A stretch of DNA of 64,000 nt from Shewanella oneidensis MR-1 (lineage in GTDB: Bacteria; Pseudomonadota; Gammaproteobacteria; Enterobacterales; Shewanellaceae): positions 2,294,001-2,358,000 of the forward strand of contig NC_004347.2 of assembly GCF_000146165.2 (NCBI RefSeq), read 5' to 3'. The notes beneath the pieces were generated by a model, which saw only the letters and a program-made list of their open reading frames with translations, ran no database searches and was not told the DNA's origin. Position numbers and translations under genes: made by a program. This document shows, one piece after another, positions 18,035 to 27,062 of this stretch (position 1 is the first letter of the stretch; the number at the start of each line of letters is the position of its first letter).

Positions 18035-19636
18035 TTGAAAAATTTCATCCTTGCCAGTGCCTTAGGTTCCTTACTGTCCCTGCCTGCTATTGCTGCACCG
18101 TCTTTGAGTGACAGCATGGATTTGAACCAATATCGCACTGATGTCAAAACCTTAGCCAGTGATGCCTTCGGTGGCCGCGCGCCGTTATCCGAAGGAGAGC
18201 AACTCACTATCGAGTATCTTGAAAAAGCATTTAAGGAGATGGGACTCAAGCCCGGCTTTGGCGACAGTTATTTGCAAGCTGTGCCTCTGGCCAAAATCAC
18301 CGCCGATCAAAATATGCAGCTCGACATTGGCGGGCTAAAATTTGCCAATGGCAGTGAGTTTACCGCCAGAACTCAGAGAATTACCGATAAAGTTAACCTT
18401 AATAACAGCGATGTAGTGTTTGTTGGTTACGGTATCAATGCGCCTGAATATGGCTGGAATGACTATCAAGGGCTGAATGTAAAAGGCAAAACCGTCATAG
18501 TGCTGGTGAATGACCCGGGCTTTGCCACTCAAGATCCCAAGGTTTTTAAAGGTAATGCGATGACCTATTATGGTCGTTGGACTTACAAATACGAAGAAGC
18601 CGCTCGCCAAGGTGCAGAAGCGGTATTTATCGTCCATGAAACCGAACCCGCGGCCTACGGTTGGGGGGTGGTGCAAAACTCCAACACAGGTACCAAGTTT
18701 ACCCTTATCGATGCCAATAATAACCAAGGGCAGGTTGGGGTGATGGGGTGGGTGCAACATAATGTCGCCCAAAAGATTTTTGCTAAGGCAGGCATGGACT
18801 TTGATACCTTAAAACAACAAGCGGCTAAGCCACACTTTAAGGCGATTCCATTAAAGCTTAAGGCCACTGTCAGTTTAAACAATCATATTGAACGCGCGGA
18901 ATCCCACAATGTGGCGGCACTATTACCCGGAAAAAGTCGCCCCGATGAAGTGGTGATGATGCACGCCCATTGGGACCATTTGGGTACAGTGATTGAAGAT
19001 GGCAAGCCGGAAATCATCAATGGCGCAGTCGATAACGCCAGTGGTGTAGCTGGCGTGTTAGCCCTTGCGCGTTACTTTACGAAACAAGCACAAACGGCGC
19101 CGCTTGAGCGTTCTATCCTGTTTAGTGCCTTTACTGCAGAAGAAACCGGGCTCATTGGGGCGCAACACTTTGCCCAGCACCCGAGCGTTCCAACTAAAAA
19201 TATCGTCGCCTTTTTAAATATCGACGGTATGAATATGAACCAAGGTGTGGATTATATTCTGCGTTATGGTGAAGGAGTGTCTGAATTAGAAGGCTATTTA
19301 GATAACGCTGCCAAAGCACAGGGGCGTGTGGTTAAAGCCGATCCAAGACCTCAAAATGGTTTGATGTTTAGATCGGATCATTTTGCGTTAGCTCAGCAAG
19401 GTGTGCCAGGGTTGTTATTTATGAGCCTTGGTGATACTGACCCCGACTATATTGCCCATAAATACCACAAAGGGGCTGATGATTATGACCCAAACTGGTC
19501 GCTTGAAGGCGTGAAGCAAGATTTAGATCTTATGGCGAGTATGCTAACAACCTTAGCCAATAGTAAAGATTGGCCGCATTGGTTAGAAGCATCGGATTTT
19601 AAGGCTAAGCGTGAACAGGATGGTCGTAAAAAGTAA
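18035..19636 (+). CDS. Secreted M28-family metallopeptidase
   Basis: 533 aa from the TTG at 18035, which has GGGAGA just upstream and opens a clean signal peptide (MKNFILASALGSLLSLPAIA). An ATG at 18011 is an in-frame alternative. The layout is an N-terminal region with an inserted PA domain (VFVGYGINAPEYGWNDYQG) and then the M28 zinc aminopeptidase domain: HWDHLG, DNASGVAGVL, AEETGLIGAQHF, NIDGM and SDHFALAQQGVPG supply the two-zinc ligands and the catalytic Glu. Acts on peptides in the periplasm or outside. Single gene with a terminator directly after. Confidence 0.92.
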   Translation: MKNFILASALGSLLSLPAIAAPSLSDSMDLNQYRTDVKTLASDAFGGRAPLSEGEQLTIEYLEKAFKEMGLKPGFGDSYLQAVPLAKITADQNMQLDIGGLKFANGSEFTARTQRITDKVNLNNSDVVFVGYGINAPEYGWNDYQGLNVKGKTVIVLVNDPGFATQDPKVFKGNAMTYYGRWTYKYEEAARQGAEAVFIVHETEPAAYGWGVVQNSNTGTKFTLIDANNNQGQVGVMGWVQHNVAQKIFAKAGMDFDTLKQQAAKPHFKAIPLKLKATVSLNNHIERAESHNVAALLPGKSRPDEVVMMHAHWDHLGTVIEDGKPEIINGAVDNASGVAGVLALARYFTKQAQTAPLERSILFSAFTAEETGLIGAQHFAQHPSVPTKNIVAFLNIDGMNMNQGVDYILRYGEGVSELEGYLDNAAKAQGRVVKADPRPQNGLMFRSDHFALAQQGVPGLLFMSLGDTDPDYIAHKYHKGADDYDPNWSLEGVKQDLDLMASMLTTLANSKDWPHWLEASDFKAKREQDGRKK

Positions 19637-19649
19637 TCCCAATTAGCGT

Positions 19650-19675
19650 AAAAAGGACGCAGCAGCGTCCTTTTT
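19650..19675. terminator. Bidirectional terminator
   Basis: An 11-bp perfect stem, AAAAAGGACGC (19650-19660) / GCGTCCTTTTT (19665-19675), loop AGCA. A-tract on the left and T-tract on the right serve both convergent genes. Confidence 0.9.
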
Positions 19676-19691
19676 ATGCTTGTTCAATCAA

Positions 19692-20558
19692 TTAGAACGT
19701 GTAGCTAACAGAAAGCATCGGGCCGATAAAACTGTAGTAAATATTGTAATCGGCAACTTTTGCATCTTTATCGGCTGATTTTTGGTCAATATCCACATCG
19801 ACCTTGTAGTAATTGTAAGCCACACTCAAACGCCAGCCTGAGGTAAATTGGGCATCCAAACCCAATTTAACATCGATTAATTCACCTTCAACATCATTCA
19901 GTTTAATGAAAAAGTATTGCGCTCGACTGACGAGTGTCCAACCCTGAATAAACTCATAGTTGGCATACACACCAAAGTCGGGCAGAGGGGCGGTCACATG
20001 CTCATCGACAATTCTTGGTATCGCTTGGCTTCCACACACATTGATGAGAGCCTCTGAAGTGGCACAAACCCCAATAACGCCTTCAAATCCAGTATTGATA
20101 AACATGGTGTGCAGGCCAAGAGATAAACCGATATCGTAATGGCTACCTTGAATGACGTCGTAGCCATAACCCAAACGTAAAATATCAATATTAAGAGTTG
20201 AATTGAGCTTTCCACCCGCTCTTATATCGTAAATGGTGTCATTAATTTCAATTTGGAAGGGATTGGTCAATGCTTGGGTTTCGGCGTTGCGGTGAAGTTG
20301 TTTCCAATCCAAGTAGAAGTTATGGCGGTCGTTAAAGTGGTAATTTAACTCAACAAAGGGAAGAAATTCGTTTTCAGCCAGTTGCAGATCGGATTCATAA
20401 TCGAGGGTAAATCCCAACCCAGACGTTGGGTCAGTGACTTCCATATTGGTATCAGATTGTGAATAAAATCCGCCTAGTTCAATGGTAAAGTCACCTGCCA
20501 ATGCAGGCGCGCCGAGCAATGAAACCATCAGAAGGGGTAAAGGGCTAAACGAGTTCAA
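19692..20558 (-). CDS. Outer-membrane beta-barrel protein, unknown function
   Basis: 288 aa from the TTG at 20558, preceded by GGAG at proper spacing; a GTG at 20567 is also in frame. Signal peptide ends near PALAG. The mature part alternates polar and hydrophobic residues, with tyrosine-rich strands (FYLDWKQLHR, DILRLGYGYDVI, WRLSVAYNYYK), and ends in SVSYTF. A terminal Phe is the usual BAM recognition feature of outer-membrane barrels. I do not recognise a named family or substrate. No operon partner: it faces the M28 peptidase gene across a shared terminator. Confidence 0.75.
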   Translation of the reverse strand: MNSFSPLPLLMVSLLGAPALAGDFTIELGGFYSQSDTNMEVTDPTSGLGFTLDYESDLQLAENEFLPFVELNYHFNDRHNFYLDWKQLHRNAETQALTNPFQIEINDTIYDIRAGGKLNSTLNIDILRLGYGYDVIQGSHYDIGLSLGLHTMFINTGFEGVIGVCATSEALINVCGSQAIPRIVDEHVTAPLPDFGVYANYEFIQGWTLVSRAQYFFIKLNDVEGELIDVKLGLDAQFTSGWRLSVAYNYYKVDVDIDQKSADKDAKVADYNIYYSFIGPMLSVSYTF

Positions 20559-20567
20559 AAGTATCAC

Positions 20568-20952
20568 TCCGACATTTTATTATTATTTTGGCGTTAACAT
20601 CAGACTTGAGTACCGTAAAGAATGCTTGGGAGTTTAACAGTTAAACTTTGAATGTGAATAAAATGTTTTTAAAAATGCAGGGTTTTGTGATTTACAACAA
20701 AAGTTGTATGACTATTCGATGGTGGATGATGAGCGTGCGGAACGGATCACGGTAATTGTGCTTTGGTGATTTGATAACCTTGGTTGTGTTGAGTTACGCG
20801 ATAGCTCACCCTAATATGGTTTGCTCATTCATTGGTGTTCAATTATAAAATTGCGGCTCAGTTAATGCTGAGCCGCAGAGATAAGATGTAACGCATTTAA
20901 GCTCACTATCTAAGTGACTTATGGTTAAGTCGACTCAGATTTAGTGCTTCAG
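20568..20952. other. Intergenic region, no gene seen
   Basis: About 390 bp between the barrel gene start and the rimK stop. It contains a short inverted repeat (ACAAC...GTTGT near 20694-20708) close to the barrel promoter side, and the rimK terminator near its right end. No open frame is supported. Confidence 0.5.
20853..20876 (-). terminator. Terminator of the maoP-rimK transcript
   Basis: A 9-bp perfect stem, GCGGCTCAG / CTGAGCCGC, with a 6-base loop. On the minus strand it is followed by AATTTTATAATT. It is 85 bp past the rimK stop. Confidence 0.7.
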
Positions 20953-20960
20953 TTTTGGCT

Positions 20961-21953
20961 TTATTCCGCCGCCTTTGAGCTTGTTACATTGTTGGCTAAA
21001 GCCGGCCCAGCGTGAGTGAGTTGTGGATCGCTGTTTTTTTCATCCTTGTTAAACATCCCCAAACGAATGCGAATAAAATGCAAAATTTGTGCGGCAATAT
21101 CCACATTTAAGCAAGATTCTAAGCCTTCAAAACCTGGGGAAGAGTTAGCTTCACAGATCTTGTAATGGCCGTTATCAAATAATAAATCGATACCCGCCAC
21201 ATCTAAATCCAGAATATTGGCGGTTTGTGTGGCTAGCCATTCGATTTCAGGGGTGATATCAAATGGTCTTGCCGAACCACCTGCGCTCACATTGGCTTTA
21301 AAGCTGTCTTCTTGTCCACGTCGCTCGTAGCAACCTGCAACACGCCCGCCAATGGTAAAAACGCGCAAGTCGCGGCCATGACTATTGGCGATAAACTCTT
21401 GCAAAATAATGTTGGCGTTTTTATTTGTCGCTTCAATTAGTTGCATTAAGTCATCAAATTCACGGGCCTTATGAGATAAAAACACGCCGCTACCCTGAGA
21501 GCCTGAGAGTGTTTTAATCACCACGGGAAACCCCAAATGGCGCTCAACCAAGTCAATATCAACTGGGAATTTGACCAACATGGTTTTAGGGGTGGGTAAA
21601 TTCTTCTCGGCCAGCAATTGCTGGGAAAAGAGTTTATCTTTAACAATCTCAATGGCTTTAGAAGGATTCAGGCAGTACACCCCTAAACGTTCTAAATGGC
21701 GAATGATCGCCAACGCAAAATAGGTGGTACCAGAACCCATTCTTGGAATGATAAAATCTGGTAATTCAACGGGTTGCCCGTTTAACAAAATACTTTTGTT
21801 GTCTTCTCTCGTCACGGTGAGATCAAACTCATCCGGAGCATAAACTTCTAATTCAATATTGTCGGCTTTGGCAGCCGCCAATAGACGTTCAATTTCATAC
21901 CATTCAGGTTTTAGCTGAGTCGCGGTTTCTTTATATAAAATCCACCCACGCAT
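20961..21953 (-). CDS. rimK: RimK-family ATP-grasp ligase
   Basis: 330 aa. ATP-grasp fold with the family features: FPVVIKTLSGSQGSGVFL (nucleotide-binding lysine and loop), ILQEFIANSHGRDLRVF, a substrate region AGCYERRGQEDSFKANVS, and the metal-binding ICEANSSPGFEGLE. RimK of E. coli adds glutamate residues to the C-terminus of ribosomal protein S6; related enzymes modify other acceptors. It lies 20 bp after the maoP-like gene on the same strand, so the two are co-transcribed. The C-terminal 25 residues are a polar extension without known role. Confidence 0.85.
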   Translation of the reverse strand: MRGWILYKETATQLKPEWYEIERLLAAAKADNIELEVYAPDEFDLTVTREDNKSILLNGQPVELPDFIIPRMGSGTTYFALAIIRHLERLGVYCLNPSKAIEIVKDKLFSQQLLAEKNLPTPKTMLVKFPVDIDLVERHLGFPVVIKTLSGSQGSGVFLSHKAREFDDLMQLIEATNKNANIILQEFIANSHGRDLRVFTIGGRVAGCYERRGQEDSFKANVSAGGSARPFDITPEIEWLATQTANILDLDVAGIDLLFDNGHYKICEANSSPGFEGLESCLNVDIAAQILHFIRIRLGMFNKDEKNSDPQLTHAGPALANNVTSSKAAE

Positions 21954-21973
21954 TTAATCGCAAACCTTCATTT

Positions 21974-22432
21974 TCATGCTTTATCCTCGGGTTCAGCTTC
22001 ATCCTGAACATCATCTTCAATTTCGACATCCACATCGAATGCCGCTTCTGGCTCAACTTCAACCTCAGGTTTAGTGGCTGGTAAGTGAACTGTGCCAACC
22101 ACCGCATAAAAGGGTTTACCTCGAGCCAGTTTGCGGTACTTTAACCAGATATGCTCTAACAAGCTACTGGGAGCGATGTTTCCTTTGATGACTTCGACAA
22201 ATTGTGCTTCATCAGCGGTCACCGGAAGCGTCTTACCTTCGGCAAGGTTTTTCATGGCATGACCATGTAATTCAAGCAGTTCGGCTTCTTTACTGGTGAA
22301 GTCGCCACTACGCTTAAAACCTTTGGGAAAATTAGTATCGTCATAAAAGCGTTTGTGAGATACGAAACTGGCAGCTGAGCCGTTCAGCGTCTCAGAACCC
22401 TTGTTAGCGTTTGAAAAAGACTGTTCAGACAT
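21974..22432 (-). CDS. maoP: MaoP/YifE family (DUF413) protein
   Basis: 152 aa. The core (residues 25-115) follows the YifE/MaoP pattern: HKRFYDDTNFPKGFKRSGDF, KEAELLELHGHAM, LPVTADEAQFVEVIKG, EHIWLKYRKLARGKPFYAVVG. In E. coli MaoP organises the Ori macrodomain together with the cis site maoS beside its own gene. Here the protein has an added strongly acidic C-terminal tail of about 35 residues (VEVEPEAAFDVDVEIEDDV). The gene is divergent from the hdfR-like gene, the same arrangement as in E. coli, which strengthens the call. Ribosome-binding site AGAAGGTAA stands before the ATG. Confidence 0.85.
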   Translation of the reverse strand: MSEQSFSNANKGSETLNGSAASFVSHKRFYDDTNFPKGFKRSGDFTSKEAELLELHGHAMKNLAEGKTLPVTADEAQFVEVIKGNIAPSSLLEHIWLKYRKLARGKPFYAVVGTVHLPATKPEVEVEPEAAFDVDVEIEDDVQDEAEPEDKA

Positions 22433-22540
22433 GGCTGTTACCTTCTAGTTTTTGATATACAAAGATTTGCAACTGGAGTATTGGCTAGTATTATTGATTT
22501 ATAAATCAAAAAAATTTGTCTATTTTGGTCAAGAATTTTT
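22433..22540. promoter_or_regulatory. Divergent maoP-hdfR control region
   Basis: 108 bp, A+T-rich, carrying promoters for both directions. In E. coli the cis-acting maoS site is next to maoP, so this is the place to look for a counterpart. I cannot recognise a maoS match by eye. Confidence 0.35.
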
Positions 22541-23401
22541 ATGGATACCGATTTACTAAAGACTTTTCTCGAAGTCTCTCGTACCCGCCATTTTGGTCAG
22601 GCGGCAGAAAATCTCTACCTTACCCGTAGTGCGGTCAGTTTTAGAGTGAAACAACTCGAAAGTATTCTTGGTGTTGCCCTGTTTGAGCGCCAACGAAACA
22701 ATATTCAGCCGACTCCAGCGGGAGAGCGAATGTTAGGCCATGCGGAGGCGGTATTAACGGCATGGGAGCGTGCTAAACAGGATGTATCTCTTAGTCAGTT
22801 ACAATCGACTCAATTAGCCATTGGTGCGGGTCCCAATATTTGGGATGCCTATTTACAGGGGTATTTACAACATCTGCATGTTGGGCTTCCTGGGATTGCA
22901 CTGCGCACTGAGGTATTGCCCCTCACTGTGATGACGCGGCAATTGATGGATCGAACTCTCGATTTGGCCATATCCTTTGATCCACCCAAACTTGATCAAT
23001 TTGAATTAATACAATTAGGTCAAATCAATTTGCTGTTGGTGTCTAAATCGATGGATATGGCGGTGAATGCGGTGCAAGCGGGGCAATACGTCAAAGTCGA
23101 TTGGGGCACTGCCTTTAACATTATTCATGCGCAGGATTATGCGGCGCTACCGGTGCCGACATTGCATACCAGTTCGGCACGTATCGCTTTGGATTTTATT
23201 TTAAACAACGGCGGCTGCGCCTTTTTACCCGAGCATTTGGTGCAGCCATTGCTAAGCAAGGGTGAGCTGCATTTAGTCGCAGGGGCGAATGCGATTTCAC
23301 GCAGCGTATATGTAGCCTATTGGGCTGAAAACGATAGATTGGAACACATTAAACAGGCGATCGGATTCTTAGCCGATAAGCCGTTAACTGAAGTCGATTA
23401 A
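22541..23401 (+). CDS. hdfR: LysR-type regulator HdfR
   Basis: 286 aa. N-terminal winged helix-turn-helix nearly identical in pattern to E. coli HdfR: MDTDLLKTFLEVSRTRHFGQ then AAENLYLTRSAVSFRVKQLE, RQRNNIQPTPAGERML. The C-terminal effector domain (about 90-280) is more diverged. In enterobacteria HdfR represses flhDC; the Shewanella target is unknown. The divergent maoP-type neighbour is the same as in E. coli. A strong terminator follows. Confidence 0.88.
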   Translation: MDTDLLKTFLEVSRTRHFGQAAENLYLTRSAVSFRVKQLESILGVALFERQRNNIQPTPAGERMLGHAEAVLTAWERAKQDVSLSQLQSTQLAIGAGPNIWDAYLQGYLQHLHVGLPGIALRTEVLPLTVMTRQLMDRTLDLAISFDPPKLDQFELIQLGQINLLLVSKSMDMAVNAVQAGQYVKVDWGTAFNIIHAQDYAALPVPTLHTSSARIALDFILNNGGCAFLPEHLVQPLLSKGELHLVAGANAISRSVYVAYWAENDRLEHIKQAIGFLADKPLTEVD

Positions 23402-23415
23402 CCCTATCAAGTAGC

Positions 23416-23451
23416 AAAAACGCCTTTAGGGACGAACCTCAAGGCGTTTTT
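23416..23451. terminator. Bidirectional terminator between hdfR and dgkA
   Basis: An 11-bp stem, AAAAACGCCTT (23416-23426) / AAGGCGTTTTT (23441-23451), with a 14-base loop, A-tract and T-tract on the two sides. Confidence 0.85.
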
Positions 23452-23497
23452 ATATGATAATCGGGCTTAAATAAACGGTTATTATGCTGATAAGCAA

Positions 23498-23869
23498 TTA
23501 AACCAAGAGTGGTAATAACACCACAAGCCAAGTGATCCCGCAGAGCGCTAAACTCATAAATACTGCGGCAGAGGCGATATCCTTTGCTTGACCACTCAGG
23601 TGATGGATCTCACTGCCAACGCGGTCAACCACAGCTTCAATGGCGGAGTTTAATAGTTCAACAATCAACACGATAAACAAGGTTAAGATCAGCATTAAGC
23701 GCTCCATGGTGCTGATATCAACTAAGAAGGCGACTGGCAGCATGACCACAGCCAGCATCAATTCCTGTCTAAACGCGGCTTCGTGGATCCACGCGGCCTT
23801 TAAGCCCTTCATTGAAAATCCTGTCGCTCTAAAGATGCGTTTAATACCGTGGTTATTTGCTGGTTTCAT
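23498..23869 (-). CDS. dgkA: Diacylglycerol kinase (prokaryotic, membrane)
   Basis: 123 aa from the ATG at 23869 (GGAA upstream), matching the 122-aa E. coli DgkA. Three membrane helices. The active-site segment ELLNSAIEAVVDRVG (Glu, Asn and the following Glu/Asp) and the N-terminal KAAWIHEAAFRQE are conserved. Phosphorylates diacylglycerol released by membrane-derived glucan or lipid A modification. The frame stays open back to 23917, but those 16 residues are unlike the family. Confidence 0.93.
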   Translation of the reverse strand: MKPANNHGIKRIFRATGFSMKGLKAAWIHEAAFRQELMLAVVMLPVAFLVDISTMERLMLILTLFIVLIVELLNSAIEAVVDRVGSEIHHLSGQAKDIASAAVFMSLALCGITWLVVLLPLLV

Positions 23870-24093
23870 AATTATTCCATCGACTTGGGCGATTGTTCGC
23901 ATGGCTTTGCCGTTCAAAAAAGAATACGTCTTGAGTGTTAGCCTTTGAACGAGCTTAAAAAAGAGGCCGAAGTATAGCCCGATAATTTATGTGCATAAAT
24001 AGTTAACTGTACAAATTGCTAGCTCAGTTCGGGTGTGACCATATCGCGAACGGATTAGCAGCATTAAAAGCGAAAGACTAAGCTTGGAGTGTG

Positions 24094-25029
24094 ATGACTT
24101 TATTGAGAGGCAAAGGAATGGCTCTTACAACTCGCTTACCTTTTGTAAGATTTACAGCGCTTAAGTGCTTGGGATTGATTATTGGACTCTGCTGCGTATT
24201 GATTACCGCAAGCTTTGCGAGTCCGGCACCGAATATTCAATTAGCAACGGAATATTCGCTCGATAATCACTCCAATAATGATGCTCAAATCAGCACATTT
24301 TTTGTCAGCGAAAAACTCGATGGTGTACGAGGTTATTGGGATGGGCAACGCTTATTCACCCGTCAGGGCAATCCCATTTTGGCCCCGAGTTGGTTTACCG
24401 CCGAGTTTCCTGCCATCGCAATGGATGGTGAGTTATGGCTTGGAAGAGGGCAGTTTGAGGCGATATCAGGCTTAATACGTCAAGCATCGCCAAAGGATGC
24501 CGACTGGCAAAACGTTCGGTTTATGGTATTTGATTTACCAACAACCAAAGGCAGCTTTGAAGAGCGTTACCATAAGATGCAAGCACTTATCGCAGGGAAA
24601 TCGGTTTATCTGCAAGTGATTGAGCAGTTTAGTGTCGCCAGTGTTGAAGCCCTGTATCAAACCTTAGATACCTTAGTTGCCCTTGGCGCTGAAGGGCTAA
24701 TCTTACATCGTCGTACGGCAATCTATACGCCGGGGCGTAACCCTAATGTGATGAAATTAAAGCCCTATTTAGATGCAGAAGCCACAGTGATTGGTTACAT
24801 TGCAGGCAAAGGGCAATTTAGTGGAAAGATGGGGGCCTTAAGGGTACAAACGCCAGATGGTCGTATCTTTAATATTGGCACAGGCTTTAACCTCGCTGAG
24901 CGCCAGCATCCCCCAGCCATTGGTACGCTTATCACCTACAAGTATCTTGGCTTAACGGTGAATGGTTTACCGCGTTTTGCCAGTTACTTACGGATCAGAA
25001 CCGATATTGACCCAAAGAATAAAGAATAA
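24094..25029 (+). CDS. ATP-dependent DNA ligase with signal peptide (LigE-type)
   Basis: 311 aa. N-terminal hydrophobic export signal (LGLIIGLCCVLITASFASPA). The nucleotidyltransferase domain has motif I EKLDGVRGYWDG with the adenylated Lys, MDGELWLG (motif III), VFDLP, AEGLILHRR (motif IV) and VMKLKPYLD (motif V). A short OB domain closes the protein. This minimal periplasmic ligase class is thought to seal nicks in incoming DNA, linked to competence or extracellular DNA use. Start choice is uncertain among GTG 24091, ATG 24094 and ATG 24118. Confidence 0.88.
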   Translation: MTLLRGKGMALTTRLPFVRFTALKCLGLIIGLCCVLITASFASPAPNIQLATEYSLDNHSNNDAQISTFFVSEKLDGVRGYWDGQRLFTRQGNPILAPSWFTAEFPAIAMDGELWLGRGQFEAISGLIRQASPKDADWQNVRFMVFDLPTTKGSFEERYHKMQALIAGKSVYLQVIEQFSVASVEALYQTLDTLVALGAEGLILHRRTAIYTPGRNPNVMKLKPYLDAEATVIGYIAGKGQFSGKMGALRVQTPDGRIFNIGTGFNLAERQHPPAIGTLITYKYLGLTVNGLPRFASYLRIRTDIDPKNKE

Positions 25030-25131
25030 GTTGCGAAAATGTTTAACTTTGATAAAAGTCGAGCTCCTCAGTACAAGTGTATCCATTTATCGTATTGATT
25101 ATTAAATTGAAATTTTAGCAAGGAGTAAATT

Positions 25132-25718
25132 TTGATCGAGAGTCTGCATTGATTAACGCTTTGGGTACAGCGTATTACGCGTGACTTTGTTGTCCCTAAA
25201 TGGGTTAAGTATCCCATCGTTGCGACACAGCACTTTTGGCAGCGTTTAAGTTTGGCACAGCGTTGCTACTTATTAGCGTTACTGGCTTTAATCGTATTTC
25301 TACCCGAAATTGGACTTGCCGCCATTATTACTGCTGTCGCCTTAATTATTGAATTTTGGCCAAAATTCGCCACAGCTTGGCATCCACTGGCAGTGTCGTG
25401 AATGAAACCACAGGCGTCTTGGCCTCGCATTTATCCTACACCCATAACTTTGCGATTTTGCTGTACATGCCTATTTTGTTTATATGTAACTCAATCATCG
25501 CCTTACTCTTGCTGCAATTGGTGATCCCTTGTTATTTACTTTTCCATATTGGTCTGCTGTTATTGGCTTGAGCAAAGTGAACAAGGTAATAAGAAGCGCT
25601 TTGTAGTGGCGACCGCATTAGTACGGATGCTCCTTCTATCGTGCTGTTATTGAACTTAATTGCAATTACCGATGGCGAAAATTGGATAGAGGATTTAGCC
25701 AAAAAACTCAAGAAATAA
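25132..25718 (+). pseudogene. Decayed membrane-protein gene
   Basis: AGGAG at 25121-25125 stands before a TTG at 25132, but the frame meets TGA after six codons. It then reads on as LTLWVQRITRDFVVPKWVKY and a hydrophobic stretch to a second stop near 25401. Coding continues in another frame (VVNETTGVLASHLSYTHNFA, then membrane helices) and finishes in a third as NLIAITDGENWIEDLAKKLKK with TAA at 25716. The pattern of stops and frame changes indicates an integral membrane gene broken several times. I do not recognise the family. Confidence 0.65.
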
Positions 25719-26095
25719 ACGGCAATCAGTTCGATATCCAAGTCGTACCTGAAGCTGAAACACAACTTAAAGCTGAAGATAACGTCGAAAGCGTTGGTAA
25801 CGGTTTAATGATTAAACCTAAGCAAAGAGATTCTACTGAATCATTAACAGCCTTTGGTCATAGATATTGCAACGGGATCAGAGAGTTAATCGCTTTATTT
25901 ACTTACAAGTTTGAAGCCAATGGCCGAAGCCGTTGTCAAAAATCGGCCAATTCCGTGGTGGTTGAACTTAATGATTATGAAATACTGGAAATCACTGAGT
26001 CCGACCATGAGAAATACGGTTATCATTTTGAAGTAAAAAATGTATTTCTCCCGCCTTTGGGCAAATGGCATCGACCCCTAAATAGCCATGCGTGA
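25682..26095 (+). CDS. Hypothetical protein or gene remnant
   Basis: An open frame of up to 137 codons starting at a TTG and overlapping the end of the decayed gene. There is no ribosome-binding site at the TTG and no recognised domain. The composition is protein-like (VVVELNDYEILEITESDHEK). An inner ATG at about 25808 is possible. It overlaps the phosphatase gene start by eight bases. It may be another relic of the same decayed locus. Confidence 0.3.
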   Translation: MDRGFSQKTQEINGNQFDIQVVPEAETQLKAEDNVESVGNGLMIKPKQRDSTESLTAFGHRYCNGIRELIALFTYKFEANGRSRCQKSANSVVVELNDYEILEITESDHEKYGYHFEVKNVFLPPLGKWHRPLNSHA

Positions 26096-26603
26096 GGATG
26101 CTAAGTTGTTAGAAGATAAAGCGTTAAAAACACAAAATATACGACGTATCTTAATGGTGTGTATGGGCAATATTTGCCGTTCACCCACCGCCGAGGCGGT
26201 TTGTCGCGCCAAAATTCGCCAACGTCGTCTTGATATTGAAGTCGATTCAGCGGGCACCATTGGTTATCACCAAGGAGATAACCCCGACAGTCGCGCCATG
26301 GCCGCAGGCAAAAAACGGGGATTGAGTTTCGAAGCAATACGTGCAAGGCAAGTTGTTGATGCCGATTTTGAGCATTTTGATCTGATTTTAGCGGCCGATA
26401 AAAGCAATTTAGTCGATTTACAACGCCGTTGCCCACCCGAATATCGGTACAAATTAAGGCTAATGTTATCCTTCGGAAATAGTGAGATTGATGAAGTCCC
26501 CGATCCCTATTACGGCGATAGCCAAGGATTTGAATTAGTCCTCGATTTGCTTGAGCAGAGTATGGACGCGTTATTAGACCTATTAGCGGGAAAAACGTAT
26601 TAG
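26088..26603 (+). CDS. Low-molecular-weight protein-tyrosine phosphatase
   Basis: 171 aa. The phosphate loop is C25-X5-R31 in VCMGNICRSPTAE, and the general acid Asp is in the DPYYGD segment near residue 145. Cytoplasmic, removes phosphate from tyrosine. Members next to exopolysaccharide genes act on tyrosine kinases, but no such genes are here, so the target is unknown. The first 17 residues precede the usual family start (QNIRRILMVCMG), so translation may begin further in. Confidence 0.88.
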   Translation: MREDAKLLEDKALKTQNIRRILMVCMGNICRSPTAEAVCRAKIRQRRLDIEVDSAGTIGYHQGDNPDSRAMAAGKKRGLSFEAIRARQVVDADFEHFDLILAADKSNLVDLQRRCPPEYRYKLRLMLSFGNSEIDEVPDPYYGDSQGFELVLDLLEQSMDALLDLLAGKTY

Positions 26604-27054
26604 CAAGGCAAGAGATTAACGAATTGATTAAAGTGATAATGCCCCAAAGCGAGATGACTTTGTAGTCCGAAGTGCTGGATGAATCGTCATTGTTTTCCCT
26701 GTGACACGCCGCCTATTTATTTAACAAGAGGTATCCCTATAGGTTCGTCGGCGGCATCTGCTGTATATGGATATCCGAATGTTGCGATCACATGGCCAAT
26801 GATGTTCCCAACATCATAGTGGCATTTCCCATATCCCTATGGGTCAGATGTGAATGAGCATCCATGTTGCCAACAGTCACAGTCGCAACAATGCCAATCT
26901 TAACGACCATTGAACGGTTCATCTGGCCAAAAAGCTATTGACCAAGGCAAGTTAACGAGTTGTCTGTGGCTCAATCTAAAGCAGACTCTCTGGCCTAGAA
27001 ATTTTCATGCATATAACTCAAATGTTGCAATTCCTTGCGATGCCTAAAAACTGG
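26604..27054. other. Non-coding region with two adjacent hairpins
   Basis: About 450 bp before the second IS1595 copy, with no supported gene. Two inverted repeats stand side by side: TGATGTT/AACATCA extended by GCCA/TGGC (26795-26823), and CCCATA/TATGGG (26828-26843). They may be remains of mobile DNA. Confidence 0.45.
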
Positions 27055-27062
27055 ACAGGCAT

